Shown in pieces: positions 56,905 through 64,000 of a stretch of 64,000 nt of DNA. The notes beneath the pieces are model-generated. The model was not told where the DNA came from. It made no database searches and worked only from the letters and a program-made list of their open reading frames with translations. This stretch comes from Roseomonas xinghualingensis. GTDB lineage: Bacteria > Pseudomonadota > Alphaproteobacteria > Acetobacterales > Acetobacteraceae. The translations under genes and the position numbers were made by a program. The DNA lies in contig NZ_JAOXLP010000004.1 in the NCBI RefSeq assembly GCF_025791835.1, positions 124,001-188,000 of the forward strand, in the 5' to 3' direction. Positions within the stretch are counted from its first letter, which is position 1; each line of letters starts with the position of its first letter.

Positions 56905-58602
56905 TCAGAGCGGCGGCGGCTTCTCACCGCTGCTGCCCGTGCCGGGCACTGTGGAGGTGACGGTGATGTTCAGCTCCCGCACCGTCCGCTCCCCCGGCAA
57001 CGCGGCCAAACCCGCGAGGTCGAGGAGCGGCACGGGGGCGGGCGGGCGCATGGCGATCTCGATCGTGCCGAGATTCCGGGCAAAAGCAGCCAGGGCCTCC
57101 CGGATCTGCCGGATGGCCGGCGGCTCCTTGCCCCGTGCCGAGCCCGACACGGGCGCGCGAAGCATCATCCGGGCGTAGCGATCCTGCAACTGCTGCTCCG
57201 TCACGCGCTCGCGCGTCGCCTGCTGGACGAGCATTGCCTGCAACAACCCTTCATCCGTGTAGCGGATGGCGAGGCCGGCGACGGACCACCTGGCCATCAG
57301 GGCGAAAGGATCATCCTTGGCCATGGAGGGTTGGCCGGGCGGGGGCATCTCGATGCCACGCATGTCCATGGTGAAGCCGAGCCTGCCCATGCCCGTGGCC
57401 TCGATGGTGAAGGGATCGACGATCATCCGGCCATCCTGCGGGATCAGCCGGGTCCCGAGCTCCATCCGACCAAGAATGCTCTTGAAACCGAGGGCATCGA
57501 GCCAGGCGCCGCCATATTCCCCGGGTAGATCCAGGGCCAGCCCTTCCAGCGAGGCAGTGCCGATCTGCGTGTCCGGTGCGGCCGGATCCCAGCTGTTGCG
57601 GCCCCGCACGGCGCCGATCCGGAGCAGAGGGGCGCCTCCCAGAGAGATGGAAAGGCCCTCCAGCAGCCCATCCTGATCCTGGCTTGGTACCGGCAGCGGC
57701 GGATTCCGGTCATGGAGGTGGGCATAGGCAATGTCTCGCGCCGCGACGCCGGAGAAGCCGAGGCGGCCGAGTTCGACCGTGAAGTCGCCGGTCTTCGGCG
57801 CGTTGCCCGTGGTGCCGAGCCCTTCCGCGGCCAGGGTGGTAAGGCGTCCCTCCCCCCAGCCATCGATCTGCACGCGGCCGAGATGGATGGTCGCCCCGCG
57901 CTTCTCCGTGGAGATCTCCACCCCCTCCAGCAGCACGGCATCGGCGGCGAGGCCCCAGGGATCGAAGGGCTGGCCGATGCGCGGCAGAACGGTCCCGGCC
58001 AAGCGGGCACGGCCAAGCTGCATCCGGGTGCTGCCATCGGTATTGTCGGCAAAGCGGAAGCCTTCCATCACGACCTCCCGCAGCGCGCCGGGCTGGTAGC
58101 CAGAGATAGTGAACCGACCAATCGCGGCCTCGCCCCTGTTTTCGACCTCGGCGCGGAAGCCTTCGGCCACGGCACCCTCCACGGCGGCGGCGGCCCAGTT
58201 CACGGCGCCATCCCGCCCTGCCGGAAGGAGCAGGGCGTCCAGCGTGATCCGCCCGGCGCTCAGAGTGGTGCGATGGGAGTCACCCTGGCGCGGCGCCCCC
58301 TCCATCCGTAGGCCGGAGAAGCTGGCGCGGCCGATGCGGTCCTGGCGCAGATCGGAGAGGCTTGCCTCCGCGATGCTCAGGCGGTCCGTCCCCTTGCGGA
58401 CTGACAGGCCCTCGATCCGGACGGTGCCGCTCACCGGGTCGATGCTGCGGCGTTGCCATTCGACGGCGCCTTCCGGACCGAGTTCCGCGCGCAGGCGGGC
58501 CACAGCCGCATCGAACTGCCGCTCCGCCTCTGCCTGGGCATAGGCGCCGATCGTGACCGGCAAGGCGATGCAGCTGACGAGCAGGAGGTGGCGGCGGCGC
58601 AT
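56905..58602 (-). CDS. Putative exported protein, function unknown
   Basis: A 565-residue protein. ATG 58602 is chosen because it precedes a signal-like segment (RRRHLLLVSCIALPVTIGAYA). The mature part is beta-rich with recurrent pattern of short strands (VRIEGLSVRKG, LSIAEASLSDL, RASFSGLRMEG, ARLAGTVLP), reminiscent of AsmA or DUF945-like envelope proteins, but no motif is decisive. The C-terminal ~100 residues include a helical stretch and a proline-rich end. It is monocistronic and convergent with maeB. I do not recognise the family. Confidence 0.6.
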   Translation of the reverse strand: MRRRHLLLVSCIALPVTIGAYAQAEAERQFDAAVARLRAELGPEGAVEWQRRSIDPVSGTVRIEGLSVRKGTDRLSIAEASLSDLRQDRIGRASFSGLRMEGAPRQGDSHRTTLSAGRITLDALLLPAGRDGAVNWAAAAVEGAVAEGFRAEVENRGEAAIGRFTISGYQPGALREVVMEGFRFADNTDGSTRMQLGRARLAGTVLPRIGQPFDPWGLAADAVLLEGVEISTEKRGATIHLGRVQIDGWGEGRLTTLAAEGLGTTGNAPKTGDFTVELGRLGFSGVAARDIAYAHLHDRNPPLPVPSQDQDGLLEGLSISLGGAPLLRIGAVRGRNSWDPAAPDTQIGTASLEGLALDLPGEYGGAWLDALGFKSILGRMELGTRLIPQDGRMIVDPFTIEATGMGRLGFTMDMRGIEMPPPGQPSMAKDDPFALMARWSVAGLAIRYTDEGLLQAMLVQQATRERVTEQQLQDRYARMMLRAPVSGSARGKEPPAIRQIREALAAFARNLGTIEIAMRPPAPVPLLDLAGLAALPGERTVRELNITVTSTVPGTGSSGEKPPPL

Positions 58603-58711
58603 GAATTGGCGCTCCCTGTTTCTGGGCGAGGCTAAGGCAGGCATCTGGACCATGCCACTTCAGCCCATGTCATCCGTTCCGCGAAGGGGCACGGCACCCC
58701 ATAATCCATCC

Positions 58712-59401
58712 ATGGCCCAACCGCCCGTTCCCACCCAGCCCGGCAATGCCGTATCCGCCTTCCTGCAAAAGGCAGCCTCGCTACCGGCACTGCGCGTAGC
58801 GCCCTCCCCCGCGCGGCTGATCTTCGCGGTGGATGCGACGGCCAGCCGCCAGCCGACCTGGGACCGCGCCTGCCATGTGCAGGCGGAGATGTTCGCTGCG
58901 ACAGCCGGGCAGTTGGCAGTGAGCCTCGCCTTCTACCGGGGACATGGGGAGTTCATGGCCACGCCCTTCCTCTCCGATTCGGCGGCGCTGGCGCAGCGGA
59001 TGACCGGCGTGACATGCCTTGGCGGGCATACGCAGATCCTGCGGCTGCTGCGCCATGCGGAGGCGGAGGCGGCGCGGGAGCGACTGCACGCGCTGGTCTT
59101 CGTTGGCGATGCGGTGGAGGAGGAGCCGGACCCGATCTGGCGCGCCGCCGCCCGGCTGGGCGCGAGAGGCGTGCCGGCCTTCGTCTTCCAGGAGGAGGAC
59201 GATCCGTGTGCGACCGGGGTGCTGCGTGGAATCGCCAAGCATTCGGGTGGCGCCTGGGCACCCTTCGACCACCGGAGCCCGCGCGCACTGGCGGATCTGC
59301 TGCGTGGCGCCGCCGCCTATGCCGCGGGCGGCCGGGAGGCGCTGGCGCGGCTGCCAGGCGCGGGCGCCCTGCTGGCGCAGCTTCCGGGGCCACCCCGATG
59401 A
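58712..59401 (+). CDS. VWA-like domain protein
   Basis: A 229-residue protein of von Willebrand factor A type. The candidate MIDAS motif is IFAVDATASRQPTWDRACHVQAEMF, with DATAS as DxTxS. Later segments (GGHTQILRLLRHAE, LVFVGDAVEE) fit the VWA strand-helix alternation. ATG 58712 is chosen because upstream residues look non-coding. The stop overlaps the next start (ATGA), coupling it to a membrane-anchored J-domain protein. Function is unknown; the pair may form a chaperone-like module. Confidence 0.72.
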   Translation: MAQPPVPTQPGNAVSAFLQKAASLPALRVAPSPARLIFAVDATASRQPTWDRACHVQAEMFAATAGQLAVSLAFYRGHGEFMATPFLSDSAALAQRMTGVTCLGGHTQILRLLRHAEAEAARERLHALVFVGDAVEEEPDPIWRAAARLGARGVPAFVFQEEDDPCATGVLRGIAKHSGGAWAPFDHRSPRALADLLRGAAAYAAGGREALARLPGAGALLAQLPGPPR

Positions 59402-60066
59402 TCTGGCTGGCAGGCGGAACGGCCCTGCTGGCACTGGTAATTGGCGGGCTCTATGCCTTCGGCTCGGCCAGCCTGGCGCAGGTGAAGTGGGGGCTGGCGG
59501 TGGCGGCAGCGGCCCTTGGGGCCGTCCTTGTCATGGCACTGTTGTTCTCGGGGCGGGCGGGGCAGCTGATCTGGGCCCTGGCGCTGTTCGGGCCCCTGCT
59601 CTGGCGCTGGTGGAAGGCAAGGCTGCCGCCCGGCTCCTTCGGCGGCAGGCCGGCCGATACGGTAGAGACGGCGATGCTCTCCATGCGCCTCGACCCCGGC
59701 ACCGGCACCCTGTCGGGCAAGGTGCTACGGGGCCGTCAGGCGGGTCGGGACCTAGCGGAACTCACCCTGGAGGAGCTACGGGCCCTTCTGGCAGAAGCGG
59801 CCGCCGATGATCCGGAGAGCGTGCCGCTGCTGGAGGCCTGGCTGGATCGAAGCCATTCCGGATGGCGGAATGGGGGATCGGCAAGCCATTCCGGGGGCAT
59901 GGACCGGGCGGAGGCGCTTTCCATTCTCGGCCTGTCCGAAGGGGCAAGCGAGGCCGAGATCCGGGCCGCGCATGCCCGGCTGATGCGGGCCGTGCATCCG
60001 GATGCGGGGGGGTCTGATTGGCTCGCGGCGCGGCTGAATGCGGCTCGGGATTTATTACTAGACTAG
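59398..60066 (+). CDS. Membrane-anchored J-domain (DnaJ-like) protein
   Basis: A 222-residue protein. Two or three N-terminal membrane helices (MIWLAGGTALLALVIGGLYAF, GLAVAAAALGAVLVMALLF, LIWALALFGPLLWRWW) are followed by a cytosolic linker, and the C-terminal J domain has AEALSILGLSEGASEAEIRAAHARLMRAVHPDAGG with the HPD triad at 200-202. The HPD would stimulate a DnaK ATPase at the membrane. It overlaps the upstream VWA-like gene by ATGA. Similar C-terminal J-domain anchors exist as TIM14-like proteins, but import roles are not implied. Confidence 0.85.
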   Translation: MIWLAGGTALLALVIGGLYAFGSASLAQVKWGLAVAAAALGAVLVMALLFSGRAGQLIWALALFGPLLWRWWKARLPPGSFGGRPADTVETAMLSMRLDPGTGTLSGKVLRGRQAGRDLAELTLEELRALLAEAAADDPESVPLLEAWLDRSHSGWRNGGSASHSGGMDRAEALSILGLSEGASEAEIRAAHARLMRAVHPDAGGSDWLAARLNAARDLLLD

Positions 60067-60203
60067 AACGTTATACAAAAAAGGGAGCAGATTGACGCAG
60101 AATTTGGGCCAGTTAAGCCCTGTCAATGCCTGTCCGCTGGCATTCCCAACTATAGCGCGACATGGCACATCTCGGGCCAACCACACCAGGGGATTCACCG
60201 CCT

Positions 60204-61076
60204 GTGCCGAAGCCGTTGAAGAAGGCCGTCCTGCCCGTTGCCGGGCTCGGGACACGTTTTCTGCCCGCCACCAAGGCGCTGGCCAAGGAAATGCTGCCGA
60301 TCGTCGACAAGCCTCTTATCCAGTACGCGGTGGAAGAGGCGCGCGCCGCCGGCATCGAACAGTTCTGCTTCATCACCGGGCGCGGCAAGACGGCGATCGT
60401 CGAGCATTTCGACGTTGCCTATGAGCTGGAGCGCACGCTGAAGGAGCGCGCGAAGGATGCGATCCTGGCGGAGCTGCGCGCGAGCGCGGTGGAGCCCGGC
60501 AGCATCACCACCGTGCGCCAGCAGGTTCCCATGGGGTTGGGCCACGCCATCTGGTGCGCGCGTACCTTCATCGGCAACGACCCCTTCGCCATCCTGCTGC
60601 CCGATGACCTGATGCAGTGCGAGGTGTCCTGCACCAAGCAGCTCGCCGACGCCTATATGGAGACCGGTGGCAACGTCGTCGCCATCGAGGAAGTGCCGAT
60701 GGAGCGTGTCAACAAGTATGGCGTGCTCGATGTGCTGGAGGACAAGGGCCGGCTGGTCTCCGTGAAGGGGCTGGTCGAGAAGCCGCCGGTGGAGAAGGCG
60801 CCCTCGAACCTCACCATCATCGGGCGCTACGTGCTGATGCCGGAGGTGCTTCAGTACCTGGCCGCGATGGAGAAGGGCGCCGGCGGCGAGGTGCAGCTGA
60901 CCGACGGCATGGCGAAGCTGATCGGCAAGCAGCCCTTCCATGGCCTGCGCTACGAGGGCCGCCGCTTCGACTGCGGCGACAAGGCGGGCTTCCTGGAGGC
61001 GCAGATCGCATTCGCCCTGAAGCGGCCGGACCTGGCCGAGGCCGTCCGGAGCTTCCTGCCGAAATACATGGGTTGA
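60204..61076 (+). CDS. galU: UTP--glucose-1-phosphate uridylyltransferase
   Basis: A 290-residue nucleotidyltransferase. GTG 60204 is chosen because it gives the family length and AGGGGA lies ten bases upstream; ATG 60162 would add 14 residues without a ribosome site. Motifs: KAVLPVAGLGTRFLPATKALAKEMLPIVDKPLIQYAVEEA (conserved nucleotide-binding start), LPDDLM and GRYVLMPEVL. It makes UDP-glucose from UTP and glucose-1-phosphate. Next in line are ugd and a hexose-phosphate mutase, forming a sugar-nucleotide cluster. Confidence 0.94.
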   Translation: MPKPLKKAVLPVAGLGTRFLPATKALAKEMLPIVDKPLIQYAVEEARAAGIEQFCFITGRGKTAIVEHFDVAYELERTLKERAKDAILAELRASAVEPGSITTVRQQVPMGLGHAIWCARTFIGNDPFAILLPDDLMQCEVSCTKQLADAYMETGGNVVAIEEVPMERVNKYGVLDVLEDKGRLVSVKGLVEKPPVEKAPSNLTIIGRYVLMPEVLQYLAAMEKGAGGEVQLTDGMAKLIGKQPFHGLRYEGRRFDCGDKAGFLEAQIAFALKRPDLAEAVRSFLPKYMG

Positions 61077-61094
61077 GTTAATTCCATAACTCAA
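61073..61094 (+). repeat. AT-rich hairpin overlapping the galU stop codon
   Basis: TTGAGTTA-ATTCCA-TAACTCAA is a perfect 8-bp inverted repeat starting in the galU stop (TGA at 61074-61076). No T-tract follows. It is unusually AT-rich for this sequence. It could end or process the galU transcript, or mark a regulatory site for ugd. Confidence 0.5.
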
Positions 61095-61180
61095 TGGCCA
61101 TCCTGCCAAACCGACCGGATCTGAGTGTCCGGGCGGCAGGGATCGGCTTGCCCGGTTCCTGAGGATTCTGAGGAGACAGC

Positions 61181-62485
61181 ATGCGCGTAGCGATGATTGG
61201 GGCGGGCTATGTCGGGCTCGTCTCGGGTGCCTGTTTTGCCGAGTTCGGCGTGGATGTCTGCGTGGTGGACACGGAGGTCTCGAAGGTCGAGGCGCTCCGG
61301 TCCGGCCGCATCCCCATCTATGAGCCGGGCCTGGACAAGCTGGTCGCCGAGAATGTGCGCGATGGGCGCCTTTCCTTCACCACCGACCTCACGGAGGCCA
61401 TGGAAGGCGCGGATGCCGTCTTCCTCGCCGTCGGCACGCCCTCCCGCCGCGGTGATGGGCATGCGGACCTCACCTATGTCTTCGGCGCCGCGGAGCAGGT
61501 GGCGAAGGCGGCCAAGAAGCCGCTGGTGCTGGTAACGAAGTCCACCGTGCCGGTGGGCACGGGGCGGAAGATCAAGGAGCTGCTGCAGCGGACGCGGCCG
61601 GATCTGGAGATCGACGTCGCCTCCAACCCCGAGTTCCTGCGCGAAGGCAGCGCGATCAGCGACTTCATGCGGCCCGACCGCGTGGTGATCGGCGCCGAGA
61701 GCGACCGCGCCTTCCAGGTGCTGCGCCGGCTGTACCGCCCGCTCTACCTCATCGAGACACCGATCGTGCAGACGGGGATCGAGACGGCCGAGCTGATCAA
61801 GTATGCGGCGAACGCCTTCCTGGCGGTGAAGATCACCTACATCAACCAGATGGCCGATCTCTGCGAGAAGGCGGGCGCCGACGTGCATGACGTGGCGCGT
61901 GGCATGGGGCTGGACGGCCGCATCGGGCGCAAGTTCCTGCATGCGGGCCCGGGCTATGGCGGCTCCTGCTTCCCGAAGGACACGCTGGCCCTGGCCCGCA
62001 CCGCGCAGGAGCTGGGCGCGCCCGCGACCATCGTGGAGCAGACCATCGCCGCCAACGAGGCCCGCAAGGAGGCCATGGCCGAACGCGTGATCGCGGCCAT
62101 GGGCGGCTCCGTGGAGGGGCGGACAATCGCGGTGCTGGGCCTGACCTTCAAGCCCGAGACGGACGACATGCGCGACGCGCCCTCGCTCGTCCTGGTGCCG
62201 AAGCTGGCTGCCGCCGGGGCTACCATGCGCGTCTATGACCCGCAGCCCGCCCATGCCAAGCAGCTGATGCCGGCCTCCACCCACTTCGCCGACTCCGCCA
62301 TGGAAGCGGCCGAGGGGGCGGATACGGTGGTGCTCCTGACCGAATGGAACGAGTTCCGTGCGCTGTCGCCTCAACGCCTGAAGAGTGCGATGAAGGGGGA
62401 TGTCGTCCTGGACCTCCGGAACGCCTGGGATCCCGTTGCCTTCCGCGAGGCTGGCTTCCAGTACCAGTCCATCGGACGCTCTTGA
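61181..62485 (+). CDS. ugd: UDP-glucose 6-dehydrogenase
   Basis: A 434-residue UDP-glucose/GDP-mannose dehydrogenase. The Rossmann start is RVAMIGAGYVGLVSGACFAEFG. Catalytic Cys263 lies in GYGGSCFPKDTLAL, with the Lys of ETAELIKYAANAFLAVKITYINQ nearby. The C-terminal domain begins VLGLTFKPETDDMRDAPS. It oxidises UDP-glucose twice with NAD+ to UDP-glucuronate. GAGGAGA precedes the ATG. Substrate choice (UDP-glucose rather than GDP-mannose) is supported by the galU neighbour. Confidence 0.93.
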   Translation: MRVAMIGAGYVGLVSGACFAEFGVDVCVVDTEVSKVEALRSGRIPIYEPGLDKLVAENVRDGRLSFTTDLTEAMEGADAVFLAVGTPSRRGDGHADLTYVFGAAEQVAKAAKKPLVLVTKSTVPVGTGRKIKELLQRTRPDLEIDVASNPEFLREGSAISDFMRPDRVVIGAESDRAFQVLRRLYRPLYLIETPIVQTGIETAELIKYAANAFLAVKITYINQMADLCEKAGADVHDVARGMGLDGRIGRKFLHAGPGYGGSCFPKDTLALARTAQELGAPATIVEQTIAANEARKEAMAERVIAAMGGSVEGRTIAVLGLTFKPETDDMRDAPSLVLVPKLAAAGATMRVYDPQPAHAKQLMPASTHFADSAMEAAEGADTVVLLTEWNEFRALSPQRLKSAMKGDVVLDLRNAWDPVAFREAGFQYQSIGRS

Positions 62486-62501
62486 GAGGTAACGCCTGCA
62501 G

Positions 62502-63914
62502 ATGACCAGCTTCAGCCACCGCTTCGACCCCACGAGCCTGCGCGAGTACGACATCCGCGGCGTGGTGGGGAAAACCCTCTCGGGCGAGGACGCCTTCGCG
62601 ATCGGGCGGGTCTTCGGCTCCATCGTGAAGCGCGGCGGCGGGACAAAGGTGGCGGTCGGCTATGACGGCCGCCTCTCCTCCCCGATGCTTGAGGAGCGGC
62701 TGGTGGCCGGGCTGGTCGCCTGCGGGCTGGAGGTGATCCGCATCGGCTGCGGCCCGACGCCGATGCTCTATTTCGCCGCCTACCATTTCGGCACCGACGG
62801 TGCCGTGATGGTGACGGGCAGCCACAATCCGCCAGACTACAACGGCTTCAAGTCGATGATCGGCAAGAAGCCCTTCTTCGGCGCGGACATCCAGAAGCTG
62901 GGCCGGATGGCCGCCGAGGGCGACGTGGTGGAGGAGGCTCAGGGCTCCTCCCGCAACGCGGACATCTCCGAGGAGTATGTCGCGCGGATGCTGAAGGATT
63001 ATGACGGCGGCGAGCGCAAGCTGAAGGTGGTGTGGGACCCGGGCAACGGCTCGGGCGCCGAGATCACCAAGATGCTGGCGGCGCGGCTGCCCGGCGAGCA
63101 CACCGTCATCAATGGAGAGATCGATGGGCGCTTCCCGGCCCATCATCCCGACCCGACGGTGGCCAAGAACCTGGAGCAGATCATCGCCGAGGTGGCGCGC
63201 CAGGGCGCCGATCTGGGCATCGCCTTCGATGGCGACGCCGACCGCATCGGCGTGGTGGACAATGAGGGGAACATCCTGTTCGGCGACCAGCTCCTGGTCG
63301 TGCTCGCGCGGGATGTGCTGAAGGCCAAGCCCGGCGCGACGATCATCGCCGATGTGAAGGCCAGCCAGGTGCTGTTCGACGAGGTGGCGAAGGCCGGCGG
63401 CAAGCCACTGATGTGGAAGACCGGCCACTCCCTCATCAAGTCCAAGATGGCGGAGACCGGGGCGCCGCTGGCGGGCGAGATGTCCGGCCATATCTTCTTC
63501 GCCGACAAGTGGTACGGCTTCGACGACGCGCCCTATTCGGCCGTGCGCCTGCTCGGCATCGTCGCCCGCATGTCCGAAACGCTGTCTGCGGTGCGGGACG
63601 CCATGCCGAAGGTCATCAACACGCCGGAGCTGCGCTTCGACTGCGCCGAGGACCGCAAGTTCAAGGTGGTGCAGGAGGTGAAGGACCGCCTGGCCGCCGA
63701 AGGCGCCAAGGTACAGGACGTGGATGGCGTGCGCGTGCTGACCGAGGATGGTTGGTGGCTGCTGCGCGCCTCCAACACCCAGGCGGTGCTGGTGGCCCGC
63801 GCCGAGGCGAAGAGCGCCGAGGGGCTGGAGCGGCTGAAGGCCGGAATCGCAAAGCAGCTGGAAGCCAGCGGCCTCGCGGCGCCGGATTTCTCGGGGGAGA
63901 ATGCGGGGCACTGA
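62502..63914 (+). CDS. Phosphomannomutase/phosphoglucomutase
   Basis: A 470-residue alpha-D-phosphohexomutase. The phosphoserine is S107 in [12 protein letters not shown]. The metal-binding loop is [12 protein letters not shown], the sugar-binding loop [10 protein letters not shown], and the phosphate-binding loop [14 protein letters not shown]. It interconverts mannose or glucose 6- and 1-phosphates, feeding galU or mannose nucleotide synthesis. Dual specificity (AlgC-like) is likely. It lies 16 bases after ugd. Confidence 0.93.
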   Translation: MTSFSHRFDPTSLREYDIRGVVGKTLSGEDAFAIGRVFGSIVKRGGGTKVAVGYDGRLSSPMLEERLVAGLVACGLEVIRIGCGPTPMLYFAAYHFGTDGAVMVTGSHNPPDYNGFKSMIGKKPFFGADIQKLGRMAAEGDVVEEAQGSSRNADISEEYVARMLKDYDGGERKLKVVWDPGNGSGAEITKMLAARLPGEHTVINGEIDGRFPAHHPDPTVAKNLEQIIAEVARQGADLGIAFDGDADRIGVVDNEGNILFGDQLLVVLARDVLKAKPGATIIADVKASQVLFDEVAKAGGKPLMWKTGHSLIKSKMAETGAPLAGEMSGHIFFADKWYGFDDAPYSAVRLLGIVARMSETLSAVRDAMPKVINTPELRFDCAEDRKFKVVQEVKDRLAAEGAKVQDVDGVRVLTEDGWWLLRASNTQAVLVARAEAKSAEGLERLKAGIAKQLEASGLAAPDFSGENAGH

Positions 63915-64000
63915 TCCCGCTTTTCCTCTACGGGACGCTGCTGGACCCGCGCGTACTGGCGCGCGAGTCCGGCGATCCCGGACTTCCCCGCGCGATGCAG
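63911..64000 (+). CDS. Gamma-glutamylcyclotransferase-like protein, 5' part only
   Basis: An open frame running off the window edge. It reads [21 protein letters not shown], and F-x-YGTL is the N-terminal signature of gamma-glutamylcyclotransferase (AIG2-like) proteins. No ATG or GTG lies in frame close upstream; a CTG at 63911, overlapping the previous stop, is the nearest candidate. About 30 codons are visible. It may belong with the preceding mutase only by overlap. Confidence 0.6.
   Translation, partial: MIPLFLYGTLLDPRVLARESGDPGLPRAMQ

Noticed and set aside
54450..56927. An 825-codon minus-strand open frame antisense to maeB and the tRNA
   Set aside because: Composition is repetitive Arg/His/Asp with no domain, and it covers the tRNA-Leu gene; it is an antisense artefact.

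Overview
This window looks like chromosomal DNA of a high-GC alphaproteobacterium of the Acetobacteraceae/Rhodospirillales type (Roseomonas-like). The support is strong G/C third-position bias, the uvrC-pgsA-moaD-moaE order, an ATP12-family F1-ATPase assembly chaperone, a malic enzyme with a phosphotransacetylase-like tail, several Bug-type (tripartite tricarboxylate) receptors, and tightly packed operons joined by ATGA/GTGA/TTGA overlaps. The genus is inferred from gene content only. No rRNA, phage, insertion sequence or CRISPR array is visible. There is one tRNA, tRNA-Leu(GAG).

Layout. 0-7.2 kb: a pteridine-reductase-like SDR with folB, then uvrC, pgsA, a lipoprotein, moaD, moaE and a large unknown membrane protein. 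7.2-13.6 kb: mostly minus strand, with a lytic transglycosylase-like protein, an iron-permease-family protein, a PaaI-type thioesterase, a bifunctional FadB/FadJ-type beta-oxidation enzyme and a membrane diguanylate cyclase. 13.8-21.7 kb: the cytochrome c maturation operon ccmCDEFGHI, running by overlap into an FAD monooxygenase-like gene and two carboxymuconolactone-decarboxylase/AhpD-family genes, closed by a strong terminator. 21.7-23.7 kb: an intact Bug receptor and a decaying stretch that includes a frameshifted, internally deleted Bug pseudogene.

23.8-34.4 kb is a histidine-utilisation island. On the minus strand are a polar amino acid ABC transporter (receptor, two permeases, ATPase) and hutF. 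Divergently there is a 2-oxoglutarate/Fe(II) oxygenase-like gene, then hutC, hutU, hutH and hutI. The pathway runs histidine to urocanate, imidazolonepropionate, formiminoglutamate and then formylglutamate; hutG is not in the window. 34.5-41.5 kb: a LysR regulator with a perfect palindromic operator-like site, followed by the soluble NAD-dependent molybdenum formate dehydrogenase operon fdsG-fdsB-fdsA-fdhD-fdsD. The formimino/formate relationship makes this neighbourhood metabolically coherent.

42.3-50 kb: a dipeptide/glutathione-type ABC transporter (dppDFABC order) divergent from a gamma-glutamyltransferase without a signal peptide, suggesting uptake and breakdown of gamma-glutamyl peptides. 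50-60 kb: YnfA-family membrane protein, ATP12 chaperone, acylphosphatase, mtgA, an RhlE-like RNA helicase, lipB, tRNA-Leu, malic enzyme, an envelope protein of unknown function, and an overlapping pair of VWA-like and membrane-anchored J-domain genes. 60-64 kb: galU, ugd and a phosphomannomutase/phosphoglucomutase, supplying UDP-glucose, UDP-glucuronate and hexose-1-phosphates for envelope or exopolysaccharide synthesis, then the start of a gamma-glutamylcyclotransferase-like gene cut by the window edge.

No clearly new multi-gene system was found. The best leads are the FAD/CMD module attached to the ccm operon, the oxygenase heading the hut operon, a 26-bp tandem duplication that makes a leader mini-ORF before an ABC permease, the palindrome between the LysR gene and fdsG, the VWA/J-domain pair, and a long low-complexity insertion in UvrC.
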